In this document: positions 56,011 through 64,000 of the stretch, piece after piece
How positions within the stretch are numbered: position 1 is the first letter of the stretch
Layout of the letters: each line of letters begins with the position of its first letter
Assembly (NCBI GenBank): GCA_032622095.1
Contig: CP136064.1
Location: 249,459,827-249,523,826, forward strand
DNA length: 64,000 nucleotides
Direction of reading: 5' to 3'
From: Siphonodentalium dalli
Lineage: Eukaryota > Mollusca > Scaphopoda > Gadilida > Siphonodentaliidae
Notes under the pieces: generated by a model
What the model saw: the letters and a program-made list of their open reading frames with translations, nothing else
What the model was told of the DNA's origin: nothing
The model's database searches: none
Made by a program: the position numbers and the translations under genes

Positions 56011-57179
56011 CGAATTTAATGTCCAAAACGTAACTAAAGTTTTAAATTTAAATTAATTTGTTTTGAAAACTGGGATCAAAATTTATATAAATAAAATTTA
56101 GTTTTTCCAAATTTAATTTAAAATGCTCATTTTCAACAATTAATAAAAATTTCAAGAATTGTTAGTATCAAAGTAATTTCATATATATGCACATATGCAT
56201 ATTTTATAGCACACACAATATAACATATTTTTATGAGCAATCGCGGTATATTGGTATCTTTACTTTCTTTGGGCCAATTTTTACAATCGACGGGTTGAAT
56301 TTCGATAAAATTTCCGTTAAATAAAATGATGCTGCCAATCGCACAAAGGAATCACCACGAGAATACCACGCAGCCAAGAACGATTATCGACGATTAACAC
56401 GCATTAAGTAAAGTAATTGCCATGAAAATATAGCAGATAGACTGGGATCGACTACAGAATGGTAACTGTAGCAGTCGTGGCCAGTCCAAAATATGTAAGT
56501 AGAATGACTGCTATCTTCTGAGAAGAACCCATCGTACATGTATATCCCTGGAATTTTCTTCCTAATGTATGGACAAATTAATGCCATATCCGGTATCGGT
56601 ATCTCTTTGATTTCACCTCATCACGCAAGAGGTAATAAATCAGCCAGTGCACAGATGCCACGAACTTGTCGATGCGGCCTCGTTTGTTGTAACTCGATAT
56701 AAGGTTATCAATTAGCCTGATAGAAATTTATCCTGTGTGTGTTCCAATATTGATGTCCAGCTTTATATGTATGAATAGTTTCGTAAATTCCAATCTAAAA
56801 TGCAATTGTACTTGAATTGTGCCAATAGAGACCGATGGTGCTTGTATTTAAACAATTATTGTGTAGTTTTGTGTACGGAAGTACACCAGAGCCGGTAGTA
56901 AGATTATATATATGATTGTACTGATTTGTGTAACCAGTCAGATTTGGCTCCCATTACTCCCAAGTGTCAGAAGCTGTTAATGAATAAAATTATCTTGGAA
57001 TTCAGTTTAGTACTACTGGTAAATTCATACATGGTTCACAGCATGAGACGTTTCCGTTGCGCGCGAAGCCACCTCGCGCGATTTAAATGGGACGGACTGG
57101 CCTCATTTCGGTTTAGGGAAGAGTTTAACACACCAGATGGTCTGGGCAATTTGCGAAAAATACTTGAAGATTAAGAAAG
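56011..57179. other. Spacer, about 1.2 kb
   Basis: A very AT-rich tract at 56015-56160. No supported gene. The open frame at 56926-57174 has no domain and ends against the following repeat. Confidence 0.35.
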
Positions 57180-57318
57180 CTCCTCAAAAGTGCAGGTCCG
57201 TGAAGTTGGATCGAAGTTCGAAGTTCGAAATTCGGTGGAGATTCGCGTGAAGTTAGATTGAAGTTCGAAATTCGGTGGAGATTCGACCCCCACTTTTATT
57301 TGCCTCAAATGCATTGTT

Positions 57319-57717
57319 GTGTTCCAATTCGTGTTACTCTGCTCGAATTTTGGGTCAAAAGTTATTTTTTTCACTTTTTCTGAGATATTGCTGGACTTGG
57401 AAAATTTAGCCACGGCGCTGGACTTAGAAAATTTCGCCTTCAATATCAAGGCGCCGAAGGGAAGTGGCATTGTTTATGGCTGGATTGAGCTGAAATTTGG
57501 TATGTTTGATACTTTCCATAAGAGAATCAAGCAAACTAACGCTCAGCTTCGAGAAATTACTCGATCTATAGGTTTGAATTTCAATCCGGGCGAATTTCGA
57601 TCTGGATTGAAGTTCGAAATTCAGATTGAAATTCGACCCCCACTTTTGTTTGCCTTAAATGCATTGTTGTGTTCCAATTCGTGCTCCCCTGCTCGAATTT
57701 TGGGTCTGAGATACTGA
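57319..57717 (+). other. Family M open frame, unit 1
   Basis: A 132-codon frame containing KGSGIVYGWIELKFGMFDTF and KRIKQTNAQLREITRSIGLN. The same peptide is open in five places (here, 58322-58618, 58573-59070, and on the minus strand within 59079-58660 and 59430-59113). Frames survive in every copy, which could reflect recent duplication or a translated repeat. I recognise no domain. Confidence 0.3.
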
Positions 57718-57915
57718 TGGACTCAGGGGGGGGGGGGGGGGTCGGAAATTTTTTCAGGCACGTATGATCATTTTAATTTTTTCCGGCCTCGGGGGACCCA
57801 CCCACCCAATTTCTTCCGTTTCCGGCCTTTTTTTCCAGGCAATTTTGGACACCCACCCTTTTTTTTCCGTTTCAGGAATTTTTTTCCGGTCAGTTTTGGA
57901 TACCCACCCCCCTAA
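57718..57915. repeat. Low-complexity G/T block
   Basis: A G run of about 16 followed by TTTTTTTCC-rich segments with GGACACCCACCC-type words, repeated about three times. It resembles 32150-32261. Confidence 0.6.
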
Positions 57916-58334
57916 ATTTGAGAAAATTATCAACTGAGCAACCAAATAGCTGATTATCCTGCATTATCATAATTTATTGCGCGATATTTGAATAGAACAG
58001 TGCATAATGAGATAACGATACTATTTGAATTTATCATATAAGTGTCATTAATCAAGAAATGTGTCAACATAATCACTTTTCTAGGGATATATAGGCAGAG
58101 TGCCAAAGTTTTTATTAACATTCATTTTCATAATATATAGTCACATGATCTAGTCACATAATCACATTTGAGTATTCTACAGAATACATGGCACCGGTAC
58201 AACAAATTTCAGATTATTTGATATTTTGATATTTGCTATGTGATATACAGTAATGCCCTAATTAATTGACTCCATAACCACAGCAAAATAATGGGTAATT
58301 TTTCAGGATTTAGTTGGAAATATGGCTTGTTGTC
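57916..58334 (+). repeat. Insertion between family M units, ending in the mate of the 36.4 kb repeat
   Basis: 58245-58342 (GGGTAATTTTTCAGGATTTAG, AATATGGCTTGTTG) is the inverted counterpart of 36391-36495. The unit M sequence resumes at ATGCCGAAGGGAAG, so this block probably inserted into, or replaced the start of, the second M unit. Confidence 0.6.
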
Positions 58335-58618
58335 ATTCACTTATGCCGAAGGGAAGTGGCATTGTTTATGGCTGGATTGAGCTGAAATTTGGTATGTTTG
58401 ATACTTTCCATAAGAGAATCAAGCAAACTAACGCTCAGCTTCGAGAAATTACTCGATCTATAGGTTTGAATTTCAATCTGAATTTCAATCTGGGCGAATT
58501 TCGATCTGGATTGAAGTTCGAAATTCAGATTGAAATTCGACCCCCACTTTTTTTTGTCTCAAATGCATTGTTGTGTTCCAATTCGTGCTCCCCTGCTCGA
58601 ATTTTGTGTCAAAAGTGA
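58322..58618 (+). other. Family M open frame, unit 2
   Basis: 98 codons with the same GSGIVYGWIELKFG peptide, here fused at its start to the inserted sequence. Coding status is unproven. Confidence 0.25.
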
Positions 58619-58659
58619 TTTTTTTCACTTTTTCTGAGATACTGCTGGACTTGGAAAAT

Positions 58660-59079
58660 TTAGCCACGACGCTGGACATAGAAAATTTGGCCTTCAATAT
58701 TAAGGTGCCGAAGGGAAGTGGAATTGTTTATGGCTGGATTGAGCTGAAATTTGGCATGTTTGATACTTTCCATAAGAGAATCAAGCAAACTAACGCTCAG
58801 CTTCGAGAAACTACTCGATCTATAGGTTTGAATTTCAATCTGAATTTCGAACTTCAATCCAGATCGAAATTCGCCCAGATTAAAATTCAGATTGAAATTC
58901 AAACCTATAGATCGAGTAATTTCTCGAAGCTGAGCGTTAGTTTGCTTGATTCTCTTATGGAAAGAATCAAACATACCAAATTTCAGCTCAATCCAGCCAT
59001 AAACAATGCCACTTCCCTCCGGCACCATAATATTGAAGGCCAAATTTTCCAAGTCCAGCGCCGTGGCTAAATTTTCCAA
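58660..59079 (-). other. Family M open frame, inverted unit
   Basis: 139 codons on the minus strand, the mirror of the plus-strand frame 58573-59070. It contains LENLAFNIMVPEGSGIVYGW. Both strands stay open across the palindrome because each arm carries the same coding-like segment. Confidence 0.25.
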
Positions 59080-59112
59080 GTCCAGCAGTATCTCAGAAAA
59101 AGTGAAAAAAAA

Positions 59113-59430
59113 TCACTTTTGACCCAAAATTCGAGCAGGGGAGCACGAATTGGAACACAACAATGCACTTGAGGCAAACAAAAGTGGGGGTCGAATTTCA
59201 ATCTGAATTTCGAACTTCAATCCAGATCGAAATTCGCCCAGATTGAAATTCAAACCTATAGATCGAGTAATTTCTCGAAGCTGAGCGTTAGTTTGCTTGA
59301 TTCTCTTATGGAAAGTATCAAACATACCAAATTTCAGCTCAATCCAGCCATAAATAATGCCACTTCCCTTCGGCACCTTAATATTGAAGGCCAAATTTTC
59401 TAAGTCCAGCGCCGTGGCTAAATTTTCCAA
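59113..59430 (-). other. Family M open frame, second inverted unit
   Basis: 105 codons on the minus strand with the same peptide and ending ALLCSNSCSPARILGQK, which also closes units 1 and 2 in near-identical form. Confidence 0.25.
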
Positions 59431-59605
59431 GTCCAGCAGTATCTCAGAAAAAGTGAAAAAAAATCACTTTTGACCCAAAATTCGAGCAGGGGAGCACGAA
59501 TTGGAACACAACAATGCATTTGAGGCAAACAAAAGTGGGGGTCGAATCTCCACCGAATTTCGAACTTCGAACTTCGATCCAACTTCACGGACCCCAAAAG
59601 TGCTC

Positions 59606-60216
59606 GTAACCAAGATCAATGCTACGATGCGTATTATTGCTGCTAGGTCCCTCAAGCGACAACCTAATGAAATTACATGTGGTATATTTGGTTGGGCCGC
59701 AAATGAAACCGACGTGTGCCGCCACATGTGTTGTTTATCTAGCTTAATTGGCTAATCGTAATTTTGTCATTAAATGAACCTGTCAGCACCATATAACACC
59801 AATAAAGACCCCGTTAATCTCGAGATTTGAACGGTAACTCCCAGCTGTAAATCCAAAAAAAAGATCTCGCGCACCCTCCCGGACCCTCCCCCAATTGAAA
59901 TTGATTACATTCAAACCATTGCATATTCCATTATAAATCATGATGTTACTACATGCGATCTTAGCTCATTCAGATTCATGGCACATATAGTGTGAAATTC
60001 TCACCCATAGTTACGTAGAACCACAGATAGGATGAAAGAATTTGAGCGTATTTCAGAAACATGTAATTGTTTTAAATGTAAACAGTGTGTGTATGCTATC
60101 CATATAATTTTATGGAATAAAATTTTACTCAGTGCCATCTGGCCTGGCATCTCGGTGTGGAATAAAACTTGTTTCTATGCATGAAATTTGGAATGGTGCA
60201 CTTTGTTTTATATAAG
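59606..60216. other. Spacer
   Basis: No supported gene. The frame at 59501-59755 begins in the repeat and has no domain. Confidence 0.35.
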
Positions 60217-60610
60217 AAATGAACGGCGGTTTCAATGTGGTCATGGGATTTTGACCGCGAGAAAAATTCAGCAAACTGCATAAACCCCAAAGGGGTTCAT
60301 GCGGAGTTTGCTGATTTTTTATCGCAGTCAAAACCCATGACCACGTTGAGTCCGCCGTTTATTATTCATATTTATATACTTACGCTCTTTAAAACACTTC
60401 TCCAAATATGTCCGTTATTAAGTCAAAAACACTTTTTTCAAATATGTCCGTTATTTCGTTTATAAAAATAATTTCCTATTTCTATATTTTGCTCTATATT
60501 TTGCCCTATTTCGCTATTTCGCTGTATTTTCCTATTTCGATTTTTCGTGCTATTTCGCTGTATTTTCATATTTCGCTTTTTCGTTGTATTTCATATTTCG
60601 ATAATTCGCT
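60217..60610 (-). mobile_element. Family G element, inverted copy with one hairpin
   Basis: A hairpin at 60221-60360 followed by the short-repeat array in reverse (CTATTTCGCTGTATTTTC and related words). The second hairpin expected at the far end is missing. Compare 37823-38370. Confidence 0.85.
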
Positions 60611-60767
60611 ATATTTGACATATTATGGAATTATATGATAACCAACATTCTGATAGTCAACCGAACATCTTGTGCCACCCGTGCTCGCGATCAGATGCCA
60701 CAAGCCATCCAATCGTGAACCTCGATTACATATTGTTTGCTATCAAATCCTTGGCGTATTGGCTGAC
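60611..60767. other. Spacer
   Basis: No gene or repeat is recognised. Confidence 0.3.
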
Positions 60768-60957
60768 TAGATACTCAAGCAGTCGGTAATGTCCGACAAT
60801 CCCCGGTGATTTCCGGGAACAATGTGTTCATAAACCTATGAACGACATTGAACGTGACGTTACGTTCATAGATTTATGAACGCATTGAATAAGGGGGCGT
60901 GTCTACCGTAACGCTATGGGGAAATCGGAAGAGATATCAGGTGTATGTAAATATATA
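60768..60957 (-). repeat. Family N hairpin repeat, right copy
   Basis: The inverted mate of 37183-37379: TAGATACTCAAGCAGTCGG to GAAGAGATATCAGGTGTATG, with the internal GTTCATAAACCTATGAACG hairpin. Confidence 0.88.
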
Positions 60958-61119
60958 AATATAACAGTTATACGTCCTGTGATCTAGTCAGGGTTATCAG
61001 GCCTCATAAATGTTAACAATCAGATTGCATAATATGCTTTGGTTGTATTCTGTTTAGGTATAACATTTATAATTCGCAATCAAAATCACAAGGTCAGCAG
61101 TATTTCTTACCAAAGGAGG

Positions 61120-61400
61120 TGTACACACATAACGGGTGGACTTCGCCATATGCAAGAATATGGTTTGGGACCCGTTCACACGTACACATGGCCTAAAGGG
61201 CGTGGTCGCAATTTGGTTGGACCAACAGTGTGGTGGTCTGTCTTGTGGTTTAACCGTTGTCGATTATAAAATCCCTTTATCTGGCCTAATTGGGACATGT
61301 GGTGTGTAATCGTACAGTCATATTTGAGCTAATGCGATTACCAATACATTTTTTTTGCAAAATCGATCACATGATTGTTGTGGGAAGATCATTGAAAATT
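61120..61400 (+). repeat. Direct repeat of about 370 bp offset, unit 1
   Basis: GGGACCCGTTCACACG, GTGGTCGCAATTTGGT, ATTATAAAATCCCTTTATCTGG and TTGTGGGAAGATCAT correspond to a second unit beginning near 61538. Confidence 0.78.
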
Positions 61401-61537
61401 TACAACTTGTTTTAATTGAAGTGTTCATATCTTCTAAAATTGCAATATGCGACAAAATGATGCGTCAACATTTCACGTTCCGCGTCATTTAGAGTAATTT
61501 GCTACCTCTGACCTTTTCACTCGAAACATAATTGTTT

Positions 61538-61900
61538 GGAACCCGTTCACATGGCCAGATGACTTGGAGGTCGTAGTCGCAATTTTGTCTGTCTGAAGTT
61601 AAAGCTGATTTCACAGACCTGCGGCTGACGCATGCGTGCAGTGTCTGCGGCTATCGGTTTATGCGCAGTGCCAGTGGTCAGCCACAAACCCGATAGCGTT
61701 GGCCTTGTGCGTCCGCCGCAGGTCTGTGAAAGCAGCTTCAACTGTTCTCGAATATAAAATCCCATTAGCTGGCATAATTAGACACGTGCTATGTAAACAT
61801 GCATTCCTGTTTTCGCTACTAATACGATTTTTTTTAAAGATCGCGATCGCCATTTAATAGGTGAAAGGTCATCGATGACATGGTTGTTTTTGGTTATTTT
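61538..61900 (+). repeat. Direct repeat, unit 2, interrupted by a small MITE
   Basis: GGAACCCGTTCACATGG, GTAGTCGCAATTTTGT and ATATAAAATCCCATTAGCTGG follow unit 1 order, but a 137 bp palindromic element separates them. Confidence 0.78.
61602..61738. mobile_element. 137 bp MITE with 31 bp inverted ends
   Basis: AAGCTGATTTCACAGACCTG at the left and CAGGTCTGTGAAAGCAGCTT at the right, with 31 bp complementary ends and a GC-rich interior including CGCATGCG. The uninterrupted unit at 61120-61400 provides an empty-site comparison. No clear target duplication. Confidence 0.8.
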
Positions 61901-62400
61901 TTTATAATAGGCGACCAAATTATGCGTCAACTTTCCAAATTCTAAATCGTTTAAAGATAGTCATGGGTGATCTCTTATCTTTTCAAAATGACATTCCGAC
62001 TTTGATAAAAGGCTTATATACCAGTATGTTACTGTGTGTGTGTGCCTAGTATTTTCATCGTTTTATTTTTTAAATCAGATAAATATAAATGTAGAATGAT
62101 AAAAAACTAACAAGTTACATGGATATTGTGCGCTCGCATTTTATTTGTAGAAACCGTGATGACGAAACACACAGTATGCATGATTTGATTTGGAACAGTA
62201 AACACGACAATAAAAAATACTCAACGCGGAAGTGAAACGTTTGCTAAATCTGTTGTACGCGCATCACAATTTCACCAGTTTATTTCGCAATAGGTAATTC
62301 GTTACGTCACAGAGTCCCAATATAACGTGGCATTGTACACTCGGGAGTCCAATATGACATTTGGGAGTACAATATGACTGTTCCCCCCGTACTATAACGT
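61901..62400. other. Spacer
   Basis: A (TG)n run at 62030-62044. No gene. Confidence 0.35.
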
Positions 62401-62439
62401 GGCGAGTTAATATAATAAATGATAACTGATAGGTAAAAA

Positions 62440-63340
62440 AAACTGTGATTAGGTAGACACGTACACGCTGGTTATATATGTCTCCCCAATAACTGTTTTC
62501 AACGCATTGCATATACACGTTAGGTTATTGTCCCTAATGATGACAACTCAAAGACTTATATTTGACTTTGTATGCCACCCAATTTGTTATTGTATAGGTA
62601 TAAATACGTGTCCATAGAAGCCACATAGTGGACACTGTGGGAATATTAACTTTCTCAAATTAACTGATATGTAATAAACCATGATTAGGGAGACACGTAC
62701 ATGCTGGTTATATGTGTCTCCCTATTGACGGATTTCAACGCATTGCATATGCATGTTAGGTTATTGTCCTTAAAGATTACAACTCAAAAGTGTTATATTT
62801 GTTTTGTATGCCACTCATTTGTTACTGTATTGATATACATACGTGTCTATAGAAGCCACTATATGGGTATTGTGGGAATATTAACTTTCTCAGATTAACT
62901 TATACGTAATAAACCGTTATTAAGGAGACAAAGATAACCAGCATGCATGTATGTTTCTGCAACGTATTGCATATGTACACGTTATGTTATTATCCCCAAT
63001 GATTGCGACTCAAAAGAGTAATATTTGGCTTTGTTTGCCACCAACTTATTTATTGTATATATATAAATACGTGTCCATATATATATATATAGAAGCCACA
63101 CGCGGGTATTGTGGGAATATTAACTTTCTCAAGTTAACTGATAGGTGATAAACCGTGATTATGGAGACACGTACGTGCTCGTTATATATGTCTCCCTAAT
63201 AACTGTTTTCAGCGCATTGCATATACAGGTTAGGCTATTGCCCCTAATGAGTACTACTCAAAAGAGTTATATTTGACTTTGTATGCCACCCATTTTTCAC
63301 TGTATAGGTATTCATACGTGTCAATATAAGCCACATAACT
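62440..63340 (+). repeat. 237 bp satellite, about four units
   Basis: GAGACACGTACATGCTGGTT variants start at about 62453, 62691, 62926 (diverged) and 63163. Each unit then has CGCATTGCATAT, TTAGGTTATTG, CAACTCAAAA, TTTGTATGCCACC, ATACGTGTC, GAAGCCACA and AATATTAACTTTCTCA. The last unit is partial. An AT run expands at about 63055-63090 in the third. Confidence 0.92.
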
Positions 63341-64000
63341 CGTTAGCTCTTCATACTTAGAGGTCAATAAACAATAATTATATAACACATTCATTGCGAA
63401 TGGTTTAATACACCTTCTGATATTGTTGTTGGCACCAATAAAATTATTCTGACTGGTGTCCATGCTATATATATGCAAAGAAATTCATTAATTGTTTAAG
63501 AAAGAATATGTTCATTACAACCAGTTCCACGAACCCACGCAAGACAAAGTTGCATGAAAAGAATCAGGTTCACAAACACTCATGACTTACTGGGTTATTT
63601 TATTATAGCACGAGTGTGGGCTACCTGTATTTTATTATAAAAGTAATATATAAATAAAATCACATAGCCAATTTTCTGTTCAAAACAACTAAACAGAGCT
63701 TGTATATTCAAACTCGATATACTGTATTTCACTATTGCAAATAGCAACTGACTGCTTCGACAATGAGTGTTTTTGTATGGCATTTTATTTACTATTATAT
63801 TAAAGTAACTTATACAATAGTATTTTCTCAACATCATTACAATTTAATACAGCATGAAATAAGCCACATACGTACTGAGGACACAATGCCCCTTTAAATA
63901 ATAAACATATCCCCTTTAAATTTGATTCATTTAGGGCATTGCCTTTCTAGAAAGTAGGACAGAATTTATAGACGATCCTGGACAAGCGATAAGGATCTTC
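63341..64000. other. Unassigned end of window
   Basis: AT-rich DNA without a supported gene. Minus frames at 63254-63478 and 63595-63837 look like compositional noise. Confidence 0.4.

Larger units (their letters stand above)
57183..59605. repeat. Family M inverted complex, 2.4 kb
   Basis: Two plus-oriented units (57183-57715 and 58335-58857) face inverted units (about 58862-59240 and 59240-59605). The outer ends are inverted copies: CGTGAAGTTGGATCGAAGTT near 57199 and AACTTCGATCCAACTTCACG near 59572. The centre near 58860 forms a palindrome with arms of about 500 bp. Each unit contains GAAGGGAAGTGG, AATCAAGCAAACTAACGCTC and GAAATTCGACCCCCACTTTT. Confidence 0.88.

Noticed and set aside
1-64000. 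tRNA, rRNA and snRNA genes
   Set aside because: I looked for B-box-like GGTTCGA words with cloverleaf partners and conserved rRNA cores and found none. A covariance-model scan would be decisive and was not possible here.

Overview
The window reads as nuclear DNA of a lophotrochozoan invertebrate, most likely a mollusc and plausibly a bivalve. The grounds are AT-rich spacers, almost no protein-coding DNA, an intronless-ORF GT61 glycosyltransferase of the EOGT / beta-1,2-xylosyltransferase type, transposon proteins of kinds common in marine invertebrates, and a very high load of short inverted-repeat elements, palindromes and satellites. Species cannot be read from this alone. Nothing looks bacterial or viral.

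Only one convincing host gene is present: a type II membrane GT61 glycosyltransferase at 34909-36255 (+), preceded by a likely 3' splice site in its 5' leader. Two transposon genes are recognisable but broken. One is a Crypton-like tyrosine recombinase fragment (17479-18160, -). The other is a zinc-cluster/CXC-type transposon protein (41667-44603, +) carrying at least seven disabling lesions inside a 4.05 kb element with about 130 bp terminal inverted repeats (40963-45013).

Layout. 1-0.9 kb: unassigned. 0.9-6 kb: one nearly complete 5 kb palindrome whose arms carry paired YY1-like ATGGCGGCC motifs. 6-15 kb: small hairpin-ended elements, a repeat family full of AAGGTCA nuclear-receptor half-sites (7.5-8.6 and 11.9-12.4 kb), a Harbinger-type MITE and tandem duplications. 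15.5-18.8 kb: a composite element with about 270-300 bp inverted termini enclosing a mirror-image minisatellite, a 145 bp hairpin and the recombinase fragment. 19-34 kb: MITEs with TTAA or TTA target duplications, a G-rich 50 bp minisatellite that grew inside a reversed repeat copy (26.8-28.1 kb), and repeat family F. 34.9-36.3 kb: the GT61 gene. 36-41 kb: hairpin elements. 41-45 kb: the TIR transposon. 45-57 kb: dispersed repeats, a near-perfect 177 bp palindrome with a 3-base loop, a 0.6 kb compound microsatellite and a 327 bp satellite. 57-64 kb: an inverted repeat complex carrying a recurring open frame, inverted counterparts of the 37-38 kb elements, and a 237 bp satellite.

The genes do not form a pathway. 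The window is mainly a record of transposition, snap-back duplication and tandem expansion around one glycosyltransferase gene. Repeat-family letters (A to Y) are labels used only here. All homologies between copies were judged by eye, so boundaries are approximate unless target-site duplications are quoted.
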